Shown here one piece after another: positions 22,494-32,814 of a stretch of DNA of 64,000 bases. This DNA is from Ephemerocybe angulata (Eukaryota > Basidiomycota > Agaricomycetes > Agaricales > Psathyrellaceae), in the NCBI GenBank assembly GCA_013368325.1, contig JAACJK010000164.1, positions 930,001-994,000 of the forward strand, in the 5' to 3' direction. Positions within the stretch are counted from its first letter, which is position 1; the number at the start of each line of letters is the position of its first letter. A program made the translations under genes and the position numbers. Below the pieces are notes generated by a model. It was given only the letters and a program-made list of their open reading frames with translations. It had not been told where the DNA came from and did no database searches.

Positions 22494-23478
22494 TTACAAA
22501 GTAATGAAGGTCAACCCTGCCAAGACAACTGCGGCGATGGGAGAGAAGGCAAGGCTGATGGCACCATTCTGGTTGTTGGAGGCAGCGGTAGGGGAGGCGC
22601 CGGCGCCGCTGGAAGTGGTGCTGGTGCCGGCCTTGGTGGTCGAGGCAGTGATGGTAGCGGTGTTGACGGTGGAGGTTGAGACGAGGGAAACAGTGGCAGT
22701 TCCTTCCTCAACTTCGATGAAGTTAGCCTGTCCAGATGGTCAGCATGTTCAAAAGGGAAGAAATAGATGCGGTGCACGTACGGCAACAAGGTTACCGAGC
22801 TTGGCCTTCTCGGCGTAGTCCTTGAAGTCGTAGACACCAACGGGCAGGGTGCCGGTGAAGCCTTCAGGCGCAGTGAACTCTGTGGGCTGCTCGTAGAGAA
22901 CGACGACGTATCTGGAAGAAAATACGGTTAAGCAAGAGATGTATGGTCATTGGTGCCGTCACAAACACACCTGTGAGGGCCAGAGCCTGCTGCAGGCCAG
23001 GGGCCAGCATAGGGAGTGATGGCAGTGGCAGTCGCGTTGTTGACAGTGGTGCCATCGACCTTGACACCGTTCACGAGCCAGTGGCGGGTGACACCTGCAG
23101 AGACATCGGCGCCGACGATGTCGAGGTCGATCATGGCAAGGGTGTAGAGGCCCCCGAGCTTGTCAGTGCCCTCGGGGGTTACGGTCACGGTCGGGGCGGA
23201 GTTGACCTCTATGGAAAGCGAGGGGTGAGCGGTGCGCGGTGGTTGACATAGATGGTGCACTCACGTTCTTTGGTGACCTTTTGGCCGGTCTTGAGAGTTC
23301 CAATGCCACCGTAGTTCAAGGTGAGGGTGGCGTCAGGGGAGAAATCCTTGAAGTAGTCGGGGACGATGCGGGCGGCCTGGAAGTACGCCTCGATGGTCTT
23401 GATGTCGACGTCGGTGGCCTGGGCAGAGATGAAGGGGAGGAGGGCAAGGCCGGCGGCGAGGGGCAGGGAGAAAATCAT
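22494..23478 (-). CDS. Secreted, GPI-anchored PEBP-like protein
   Basis: Starts with a signal peptide (MIFSLPLAAGLALLPFISAQA) and carries a phosphatidylethanolamine-binding-protein fold: LYTLAMIDLDIVG, RHWLVNGVKVDG, PYAGPWPAAGSGPHRYVVVLYEQP. These are the D-P-x-D-like and G-x-H-R ligand-site segments of PEBP. A Thr/Ser-rich stalk and a hydrophobic C-terminus (SPIAAVVLAGLTFITL) indicate a GPI anchor. Three introns; the first splits KVTKE-QVNSAP. The Asp-Pro-Asp of canonical PEBP reads IDLDI here. Its role at the cell surface is unknown; a lipid- or ligand-binding function is inferred from the fold. Divergent from the LARP7-like gene, 148 nt between ATGs. Confidence 0.85.
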
Positions 23479-23626
23479 TATTAGACCGTAGACGAAGGAC
23501 GTAAAGCTGGTGGTGGGAAGGAAAGAGGGAGACGCGGAAGCAACCCCAGAATTCAACCAGAATTATATTTGTGCCAGCAGAAAGGCTTGGCTCCGCTGTT
23601 TTCGCACACTGTCTCCTTCTTCATCT

Positions 23627-25424
23627 ATGTCATTGGCATTTGTACCCCGCAAACTTGCGAAGAAGACTGCGACTGGATCCAAGGCGGCTGCCCTACCGGA
23701 GGCGAAACCAGCGGTATCTGCTCCGGCTGCCGATACTTCGGCCAAGGGTAAGGAAAAGGCACCCGCAGGTCCGTCGGCGGAGGAATGTGCGACCCTGTTC
23801 TGCCTGGCACTGTCGGACTACGCGTTATGGGCAGATTCAGACCTCAGGATGAAGCTGAGCGGTAGTAGTGAGGAGGCTACATGTGAGTACGCTTTCTGAG
23901 GCTGTAAATACGCGTCCTCCTGACAACTTGAGACCCTAGATATCTCGTTAAATTACCTGCTGCACCACTCGTCTGTGTTGCAGCCCTTGCTCGGCATTCC
24001 TCAAACTCTGCTCGTCAAACACCTAAGAACCCACTTGTCGGATGTATTGGACTTTCGAATGCTGGTTGCCACACCGCAGCCTTGGTTTAACCGTAGCGGC
24101 GCGACATCCTCGCAAACAACAGGCGGAGGGTATGAAGTGCGGCTGAAGACTTGGGACCCAGCATCATCACCGATATACTCGAAGTTGGACTGGGAGAAAC
24201 GCGCCGTTTACGTCGTAAGTCCTCTCACTTACTCCTCTAGTTATAGCTGACCCAACGCCCAGGAAAATGTCCCCATCCACTACCGAAGTATTCCTATGCT
24301 CGTCAAGTTCCTCGTAGCCCTGCTTCCTGCCAAAGACGAATCAACGCCATTCCACGAAAGGACATCTCGGATTCAGCATATCTTTCTTCCTCCACATTAC
24401 CAAGACAAGCCGGGAGACCTTCCCCATTTCAAGGGGTTTGCAGTGGTTACTTTCCTCCAGGAAATAGACGCCCAGCACGTCCTGGAGTCGTGGCCGTGGG
24501 AGACCCAAGGAACCTCATCCTTCTCGACTTCCTCGTCCACCGCCAACTCAAAGTTATTGAGTGACAATAGCAGCGAGGCCCTCAAAGAAGCAGCCAAGTT
24601 TGGGTTCCGTTCGACGAGTAAATCGAACTGGGAGGCACTTCGTGCAGAGTACTTGCTATATAGGCAACAGCTCATTGAGGAGATCAACGCGCACCAAGAT
24701 AACTCGCTACCTGAACCTTCGCATGGGCAGGCAGGGGGCCTTGCACCGAAAGCACCATCAGCGGAAACAGCACCCGTGCTTAAGCGCCCGTTGAAAGCAG
24801 AAGCAGGAATGAATAATATGCGACATTCCCCGCCTCAGGAGGGTCCAACAAACTCCAAGGAGTCTGACATCACATTGGATTCTCCTTACCCCTACGGCTG
24901 CTTGGTGTTCATCAAGAATATTCACTACGAAACGAACAAGACAACGCTCAAGACACTGTTTGGGAAGGCCTTGTCAGGGGAGAGCGAGAGATTGAAAGGC
25001 GGCGGAATCGATTATGTGGACTTCAATAAAGGAATGGACACTGTAAGCGCCTTCTCCTCGTCATCCATTCATACTGAGCTTAACTAACGTCTTCGTTGCA
25101 CAGTGCTACCTACGTCTGAGTACTCCAGAATGCGCCTCAGTTCTATCCTCGCACTTTGATTCTACACCAACAGTCCAAGCGACGGGACTAGACGATACAG
25201 GGACGCCTTCCTCAGGAGGAAAGGATATGAAACCTATACACGTTGAAGTGGTCATGGGAACTCGAGAGGAGGTGTATTGGCAGAAGGTACCAGAGAAGAT
25301 TAGGCGGGGAGCGGTCGAGAAAGCAGTGCAACTCCAGTCGGGAAGAGGAGGGAGTTCGTCCAAGCCTTCTGTCGGGGATGACACGAAGGAAGAAGGCCGG
25401 TCCAAGAAGCGAAGGAGGAAGTGA
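23627..25424 (+). CDS. LARP7-family protein (Pof8/Lar7-like), La module + xRRM
   Basis: Probable telomerase RNA or U6 snRNA chaperone. The N-terminal part (CLALSDYALWADSDLRMKL, then a region ending RSIPMLVKFLVALLP) resembles a divergent La motif. An RRM1-like segment follows (IQHIFLPPHYQDKPG, FKGFAVVTFLQEIDAQHVLE). The C-terminus is a clear xRRM: CLVFIKNIHYETNKTTLKTLF, IDYVDFNKGMDTCYLRL and the extra-helix signature REEVYWQKVPEKIRRG, as in LARP7 and p65. A basic tail KKRRRK ends the protein. Four exons; the ATG at 23627 begins MSLAFVPRKLAKK. In fission yeast the LARP7 protein Pof8 binds telomerase RNA, known from the literature. Which RNA is bound here is inference. Confidence 0.78.
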
Positions 25425-25530
25425 GACAGAGGCGCATTATAGTCTCTTTGAACAGAAGAATCAATGAATGTCTGGCATAGATGACAATGTAACATGACAT
25501 GCAGCAAGGGTGGTATTAGAGTACAAGCTA

Positions 25531-28500
25531 TCACCCAAGTCGCGCTCGCGCCTGCGCGACATTGGTATCCGACGTTCTCCTCAAAAATCCACCTATTCCG
25601 CCAACGACATTCGTCACCGTCTCTGTGATTTGCCTCGGTTGCGTCTGTGAGTGCTTGACGTGGAAGAGCTTGATGTTCGTGCCATTCCATATGCCCAGAG
25701 GCGACATGCCGCGAACGTAAATTTCGCCCCAGATGAGTGAAGTCAGCCAGACGATAGAGGCATCGGTCCACTAGTGGAGATAAGTAAATTGGAGCGCTGT
25801 CATGAGAAGGTAATAAGGGAGACTTACCGTGAACTGTCGAGCAGCGATAGGTGAGGGAGGGGGAAGGGCATTTTTTATTGAGATGTTGGAGAGGAAGTCA
25901 CGGATTGCTGTTGCGCTGTTGACCTTCCTTGAGTTCTGCAGCTCTTGCACTTTAGAAAGGAGGTCGGAGATCAAGACTAGCACCGTGTCCAGAGGAAGCC
26001 TTACGGGAGGCGGGTTAGTGTCAGATACGCCACAGGTATAAAGTAACTGGGCTCACCCCTGCTGCCACGATGTGACCCACTCCTGCGTAGCCACAAACCC
26101 ATTCCGTCCGACACTAGCCGCCAAACCCTCCAAGCTCCCATTCCTCCCCAACAGCCCGAGCCCATCCACATCCGAACTCCTCCGACTCCTCTCGCGCATC
26201 TTCCCCCTAGCCTTCTCCGAAACCGGGCTGCTCATCTCCCCACTCGGACTCATAAGCGCCCGATACACGCTTTCATCCTCCATCCCAATCGTCGGGCTCC
26301 CACTGGAATGCGCGGCCTCCTCAAGCGACGACGCGCGGTTCCACGACTCGTTCTGCAGCAGCTTGGCCTTCTCGGCGGAGGCGTCCGCGGGCTCGGGCTC
26401 GTTCATTGGCCTCTTGCCCTTGCTGTCGTTGTTGGGAGAGCCACGGTTGGCGAGCTCCTCTTTGGCTTGTTGGACGCGCCTGATTTCGCGCAGGCCGCTG
26501 GCGAGGGTGAACTTTGCGAGGTCTTCGAAGATTTTGTGGGAGGTGAGAATGTCGAGGATAAGCGTGGGGTTTTCGTTCATGTGGTTGTGGATAACGGAGT
26601 TGAAGACTTCCAGCCTGTGAAAATAGGGTTATTAGTATGTGGGGAATGAGTGTGAGGAGAGGTGTTGCTGACATGAAGAAGAGTAGTCGCGGGTGGCCTT
26701 CGTCAGCGAGTAAGAAGAGGGGGTTAGCAAAGGAAGTGAACAGCTGGATCAGCCTCGCAGAGGCTGTGACGCTTAGGTTCTTGAGGTATGGGGCGCTGTT
26801 CGACAGCGCGATAATCAGAGCGGGGTATAGTGAGCTTAGCGTCCCTGATGTCGTTGCGACAATTGAGTAGATAGCCTTTGCCTTGGGTCAGCCCGCGGTT
26901 TACACTGGAAGAGTGAAGAGACATACGTGTACCAAGAAATCACCACCTGTGACAACTCCGTTCCACGTTGTCGGAACGGGATTCTTGAGAGGATCTCCGA
27001 GCTTCGCGCCAAACGCAGGTTCGGCTGAAAGGGATTGGATGATATACGAGATGGCTCGACAGAGGCCATGTTGATCTAGGTTGCAGGTTGAGCATTCTTG
27101 GTCCTTTCACGCGACAAATAGATACTGACGAGGCTTATCTTTGACTTCTACGCAGTAGTAGAGCAGGTAGCCCGCTAATTCCATGCATTTGTCGGACTCC
27201 AGGAAATAGGTTTGGAATTTCTAAGAAGAAATGTCAGTTCGACTGCGTATGTCAATGGCTTCGCTCTTCTTACTTTGTTCAACTCCAGCAACTTCCAGAA
27301 GAATATGACTATCCACGCGACAAGTCAACCTCCGGAAGAAGAGAAAGGAAGAAATTATACTGACTGGTTTCATGCACATACGGGTATGGCTTTCTCGCTC
27401 CAGGCAGCAGATTGTTCATCGAACTCATCTGCTGCATCATAATCCCATTGATCCCATTCAGTACAAACTCGAAGTCTTGGGTCCGGTGCTACAACCCCCA
27501 TTTGATTAGCCCCCGCTGAATCAGTTCAGATTGGTCGAGCTCACCAGTTTCATCAAGAAATACCTGAACGCATTTGTTTTCATCGTCGGCGCAGAAGTTC
27601 CATTCTCCTGTGACCCCAAGTCTTTCGCTGTCCCACTCTGGAAGTCAAGGAGCACGGAGAGGAGCTGTAGGCACATTCCGACGAGCTTCACATGCGGATC
27701 TTCCCCCTTGAACACCAAGTGGTTGTAAGGGAGCTTGCCTGCCATCGAACCTATGGAGATCTCGGAGGCGGACTCGCTGGCGTTCATAGCGGTGTTGAGG
27801 AGGGAGCATAGGATGGTGAGGACGTCTCGGCGGGGGACTTTCTGGATGAAGTGCAAGGTATAGAGTGAGGGTTTGGTGAAGAGGGAGGCTGGGGGGACGT
27901 AGATCTGTCGGGAGAGGATGACGAGAAGGAGACGGAGCACTTCTACTTTGTTGCTATCGTATACCGATGCGTAGGCCGCGTCTGAAGTTGACCCGATTCC
28001 TTTCTCCCTTTACTCGATTTCAGCATAAATGAAGGAGGATGCAATTAGCGAGGACATACCAAATGACATAGTTTACCTTGTGGTGGTCTACCTGGATCTT
28101 GGGTGAAAGAGTAAACCCACAGCAGAACATGAGGTCTATTAGGTTGTTGAACAGCCTTTCTCCCAAGGAAGGGAGCTTCTTCTTTGGCTTAGCCGGCTTG
28201 GGCGCTTGTGGCTTTGGTGCAGCCGGTGTCTTCGGAGCGTCCTCGTCAGCCTCATCTTCATCGCTATCATCGTCGTCGTCGTCATCAATAACAAACTGGG
28301 GTGCCGCCCCAGTTGACTCCTGCTCCTCCAGATCGTCCACCTCCTCGCTCTTCCACATGAGCTCGATTTCGAACGCATTGGACTCGCCTTGCACATCGAA
28401 GATGACGGGCAGGAAGCGTTGGAGGATGCGGAGGCAGTTTAGAACCTCCTTCGTGGTGTTTCGTTCGGAGGACCCGCCTCCTGCTTTCCTGATCGTGGAC

Positions 28501-29009
28501 GCGAATGCTGCGACCGTCGCTGAAGTGGCTGTCGGGGTCGGTGAGGGGAAGGTGTGGTCGGTGAGAAGGTTGGATAGTCTGTTGCACACGACGCGGACGA
28601 GGGTGGCGACATTCTCTGGGGCTTCGAGAAGAGCTCTTCGGACTGTGGCGAGGTCGATTCATTAGCTATACACTGGCGACAGGGGTGCCCGAGCACTGAC
28701 TTTGGTGAGGCGTGATTAGGGAGAATACGTCCGAAGCTGAGTCGAATAGAACAAAGTACTGAAGAGATCCTATTAGCTACACAGTTAAGAGAGTGTCGGA
28801 GTACTTCACCTGTTCCCAGTACGAATCTCTCTCAGAGATATTCTGACATACAATGAGCAAGCGACCACAACGCGACGATCTTTGGCGGTACTCACACGGA
28901 CTTGCCAGAGTTTCGCTATACCACTAGGTTGTGACGGAAAGGCCAGCTTTGCTTCATCTCCTAAAAGTCCAAAGGGAGCCGTAAACCTCTGGGGTAGTTT
29001 TGAGAACAT
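25531..29009 (-). CDS. HID1-family Golgi protein
   Basis: Large helical peripheral Golgi protein of the HID1 family (fission yeast Ftp105 group), involved in trans-Golgi and dense-core or secretory sorting. The N-terminus MFSKLPQRFTAPFGLLGDEAKLAF, then ISERDSYWEQYFVLFDSASDVFSLI and NVATLVRVVCNRLSNLL, matches the family's opening. NCLRILQRFLPVIF, an acidic insert (poly-Asp then DEDEADED) with a Pro/Lys stretch, and LPSLGERLFNNLIDLMFCCGFTL follow. Further exons run through RAISYIIQSLSAEPAFGAKL, MNENPTLILDIL and a Ser-rich disordered block to a C-terminal WTDASIVWLTSLIWGEIY. About a dozen exons. It is divergent from SNF8, 194 nt between ATGs, and convergent with the LARP7-like gene, 106 nt apart. 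Confidence 0.88.
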
Positions 29010-29203
29010 ATTGGTATCGAGCAGAGAGAGCTGCGCGGCTACTGACAGGGGATTGAAGCGGCACAGCCACCATGCAATCGTCGTCACGCGGTCTTCAAGC
29101 GCCGCTTCAGTCTGCCTGAGGCGCTTATCCAGGTTCTGCACACCCCATGCCCCTGACATGCTCCAGGACTGTATGACAAGGCCAGTCACGGAACTCTTAA
29201 GCC

Positions 29204-29950
29204 ATGCATAGAAGAGGCGTTGGCCTAGCTGCCTTCGACAGGAAACAAACCACGAAACGCTTCGAAGAACTCTCCAACTCCATCTCCCAGTCTCAAGTCA
29301 CCCACCTTAACAACCAGCTCACCCAATTCCGCACGGCCCTTACACACTTCGCATCCACACATCGCGATAAGATCAAGAGCGACCCTTCGTTCCGACATGC
29401 ATTCCAGCAAATGTGCACGAGCATCGGCGTGGACCCGCTCGCTGGGCCGCGGAAAGGAGGCTGGTGGGCAGAGCTCCTGGGGTTGGGGGACTGGCAGTAC
29501 GAGCTTGGAGTCCAGATAGTTGATGTTTGTGTGAGCACGAGGGAGAGAAATGGAGGACTGATTGAGATGGCGGAACTTATACGGATGGTCAGCAAGCTGC
29601 GGGGTGTGAGTGGGGGGTCGATAACGGAGGATGATATTGTGCAGAGTATAAAGACTCTGGAGCCGCTGGGGGCTGGGTATCAAGTGGTGGACATATCAGG
29701 GAGGAAGATGGTTAGAAGTGTGGTTAAGGAGTTAGACGACGATCAGACGACGATTCTGGGGCTCGCGCAGGAACATGGGGGAAGGGTGGTGGAGGACATG
29801 CTTATCCAACGAAGACAATGGAGCCGCGAACGGGCTCGGACTGCTTTGGAGAATATGTTGCTCAGGGACGGTCTCTGCTGGTTAGACGATCAAGACGAAG
29901 AGTATGGACGGGCATATTGGGTAACTTCAGCGATGAAGTGGGAAGCTTGA
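29204..29950 (+). CDS. snf8: ESCRT-II subunit SNF8/VPS22
   Basis: Intronless, 248 residues, the usual family length. It forms the ESCRT-II complex with Vps25 and Vps36 and sorts ubiquitinated cargo into multivesicular endosomes. The start MHRRGVGLAAFDRK is the conserved opening; then a helical pair (HLNNQLTQFRTALTHFA), DPLAGPRKGGWW, the conserved YELGVQIVDVCVSTRERNGGL, and two winged-helix domains (DIVQSIKTLEPLGAGYQV, ALENMLLRDGLCWLDDQ). Both HID1, next to it, and SNF8 act in membrane traffic and share a 194-nt divergent promoter, though this may be chance. Confidence 0.96.
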   Translation: MHRRGVGLAAFDRKQTTKRFEELSNSISQSQVTHLNNQLTQFRTALTHFASTHRDKIKSDPSFRHAFQQMCTSIGVDPLAGPRKGGWWAELLGLGDWQYELGVQIVDVCVSTRERNGGLIEMAELIRMVSKLRGVSGGSITEDDIVQSIKTLEPLGAGYQVVDISGRKMVRSVVKELDDDQTTILGLAQEHGGRVVEDMLIQRRQWSRERARTALENMLLRDGLCWLDDQDEEYGRAYWVTSAMKWEA

Positions 29951-30114
29951 GCAAATGCAAAACCATGTACAATACAGCATCGACATCACATTGGACCAGG
30001 ACTTCCGCCCATCTGCTGTTCTGAAGACAGCGGCTCCGCGGGCATCTGGGTTGCCTTCGGCAGCTTCACTTTCGTTGGAGCCACAAGTTAGGACGGCGTC
30101 GTAACACTTCAATT

Positions 30115-31907
30115 CTAAATGGACGTACCTTCCTCAGGGGCACCGCCTGCACCTGTCATACCCGACACCCCAAACTGAACGCACTTCACTTCCAATGACC
30201 GCAGGTTTACCAACACTAGCGTCCCCGTCCTGGAGAAGTTTGGTACCATCACTACCCGACATTGAATTTTCCTCTTCTTCAAATCCTCTCCCTCCACCAA
30301 CTTCGTTCCGAACCGTGTCTGTCCGCCCACCAGGTATATATCGGGAGTATCTTTGAGGATGAACGGGTCGTCGTTGACATATGGGTGGCACCATAATGTA
30401 TCTGGCGCAGTGGGGGCCATATGTCTCCACTTGAGTGTTGCCTCGAGGAGAGCTAGCCGTGAATTATGTCGGTTTGGAAGGTACTTGAAGACATCGTTGA
30501 GAGGTTGGCCGGAGTGGACGAGTAGTGTCCTCGCGGAAGCTTCTTTCTGTGAAGCCGTCTTTTCATCTTCGACGATACCTGGAGCCAGTCTGATATATGT
30601 GGGGTTGGACTCGCAGACGAATGACGGTAGTTTAGACACTTCTCCGAACATTGCTCGAGGTAGGGGCTGCTGTGGCAGAATGGTTCCAGCGGGATCCGTT
30701 TCTCCAGGAAGAACGTGGATGGGTAGTGTCCTCCCGATATCAAGTAGGTGGCTTGCGAGGTTATGAATGGGGTGTGGTGTAAATACGGACGTGTCTTGGG
30801 CATTCTTCCTCTGTTCAAAGAGGACAAGGGATGAGCAAGGGGTATATTGTGATAAAATGCCGAACTGACTGCTTTCTTGTCTTCAATCTGGGACTGGTAA
30901 TCACCTCGCCCCGCCATTGTGATTGGCGCTAGTGAGTCCCCCGCAATGATAAGTCTTGAAATTTGTGAGGCTGGGACTTGGTCGGCGTCCAGTCCGGTCT
31001 CAGCGGTGAGATATTCAATGAGCATCTGTATTCGTGCGTCCGAGGATGCTTCAGAGCCAACCTCCAGTCCAGAAATAACACCAATCCAAGGATCAGACGA
31101 GGGACCTGGTTATCAAACGCCTTAACGCCAAGGCTCCTGCTTTAGATCGTAAGGGGAATACGCACCGTCGACGTTCATTTCCTCATCACTGTCCGTTTCC
31201 ACCTGTGGTGCAAGTCCCGCGAAACAGTGATCAACCACCTCAAAGTCACCATTGGGTGTCTCCATTCCCAGAACGCCGAGAATCACACCCGTCGTGAGTC
31301 GTATCGTCTTCAAGGAATCACCGACCAAGCGTATACGACCTGATTCGTCTTCCAGCATGACTTTGTCTTCTGAAGAGTAGAACTTGGATACTGGCGGGGG
31401 TGGGGGTATCGAGTTCTGGAAGGAGACAGTCACCCGTGAGAGGCGAGTCAGCGCAGGCGCTAAGGTCGAGCACTCACATCCCGAGCCAAGTCCACCAGGA
31501 CATTAGGTTTCAATGGCATTTCCATATAGACAGTCCCAACGACGTAGCAAATCTTCCCTTTCGTGACTTCCAATACTCGAGGAACGAGAGTCGGTTTATC
31601 TGCAGCAAGCACCCGTGAGTTGCATTCACCACGGACATGTCATTTCGGACGCACCTGCTAGATGTTGCCACCGGCGCTTCGCATTCTGTACGACGAGTTC
31701 TTTCAGAGCCTGCAGGCGAAGGAAGTAAATGTTGGAATATTGGTGCTTGTAGGACTTTTGGTTGCTGGCTAGAATGAATGAGGGTGTGTTGGAGGCAGGT
31801 GGGAGAACAGAGGTCGCTGGTCGTGAAAAAGAACTAGACAATAGCATTAGACTCATTATCTGGACACTTCAGTAACGAAATACCTACTTGGAAGTTGAAG
31901 CGGACAT
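30115..31907 (-). CDS. DNA polymerase delta subunit 2 (POLD2/Cdc1/Pol31)
   Basis: Non-catalytic B subunit that bridges the polymerase delta catalytic subunit and the third subunit at the replication fork. The N-terminus MSASTSK is split by an intron, then SFILASNQKSYKHQYSNIYF, the OB-fold part (VMLEDESGRIRLVGD, TTGVILGVLG), and an inactive calcineurin-like phosphoesterase domain: SDPWIGVISGLEVG, ISRLIIAGDSLAP, VLPGETDPAGTILPQQPL, HRHNSR-like PNRHNSRLALLEATL, PDTLWCHPYVNDDPF, DIYLVGGQ. Stop TAG at 30115-30117. It is convergent with SNF8 and divergent from PET100, 146 nt between ATGs; two ACGCGT boxes lie just upstream of its start. Confidence 0.93.
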
Positions 31908-31920
31908 CGTGGTGGAAGGA

Positions 31921-31952
31921 ACGCGTTCAAATTCGACGCCAGCTCGACGCGT
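31921..31952. promoter_or_regulatory. Two MluI cell-cycle boxes (ACGCGT) at the POLD2 promoter
   Basis: ACGCGT occurs at 31921-31926 and 31947-31952, 14 and 40 nt upstream of the POLD2 ATG. In yeasts this hexamer (MCB) binds MBF and drives G1/S expression of replication genes, including polymerase delta subunits. The element also lies within the short divergent promoter of PET100. The regulation is inferred from the motif and the neighbouring gene. Confidence 0.6.
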
Positions 31953-32053
31953 CGCGTTATTTGGCTCGCCAAACACCATGCGGCATCCTCATCAAACTTC
32001 CCGGCATCGCCCTCTTGTGCAACAACCACGAGCGCTAACGAGGTCCAGCAACC

Positions 32054-32367
32054 ATGGCAGGGCCCAACCTCGAAATATTCAAGTTCTCCCTCTATCTCTT
32101 TGTCCCCATTGCTGCACTGGTGCATTTCGGAGATCCTGCGTGGTACAGGGAGCATGTCGTTCCTGTGAGTAGAGACACATACGCCGTATTGGGGATCTGG
32201 GATTGACGCTTTGGCTGTAGTACCGAGACAGGCTCTTTCCTTCTGCTGAGAGAACCCTCAACTCATTACCCACAAACCAGAGTGGTATCCGAGAGGAACT
32301 GGAGCGGATAAAGGCGGAGCGCAACGCGAGGGCTGCTGCTCGTGTTGCTGAGCAGGAGAAGAACTAA
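32054..32367 (+). CDS. pet100: PET100-like cytochrome c oxidase assembly factor
   Basis: An 85-residue protein in two exons (32054-32164, 32221-32367; 56-nt intron). It begins MAGPNLEIFKFSLYLFVP, the conserved PET100 opening with one membrane helix, continues ALVHFGDPAWYREHVVPYRDRLFP, and ends in a charged helix (REELERIKAERNARAA). PET100 chaperones the Cox7-8-9 subcomplex in the mitochondrial inner membrane, known from yeast. The start is fixed by the conserved MAGPNLE. Confidence 0.92.
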
Positions 32368-32814
32368 TTGGTGCGTTCCGTGATGAATCTCAAGCTACAA
32401 TAGACGACTGACTGGTACTCAAAGCTTTCTGGACTTTTACTGCACTGTACTACTACACTTAATGGAATCCTAAAACCGCAAGGGAAGCCTCGCAAAGCTT
32501 TTCCGAGACGCTGTCGTACTGCAGGCCGAGATTTCCGCTTTCTCGTTCTCGTGCGGCCCAGGCTCTGGATGTGCTCCTGATGAGTTCTTGCCTCCCGTCT
32601 CCTCCCGTCTCACAGGGTGAGTGATCGGAACGTCTATCTGCATACGCACTTGTTCTACCCACTTAAGTTGTTGTGCAAGATACCCCGCCCAGAGGGACTG
32701 CGCAGAACCCTTCTTCGTGGGAGTCCACGTAGGGTTGGATACTTATATCTATAGCTTGACGTATGGAACAAAAATACCTTCAATCCCAAGACTCCATGAC
32801 GCTACAAAAAAAAG
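32368..32814. other. Intergenic, upstream of truncated aminopeptidase
   Basis: 447 nt with PET100 3' UTR and the promoter of the truncated M1 copy. An A-rich run immediately precedes the ATG at 32815. No additional gene seen. Confidence 0.4.
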
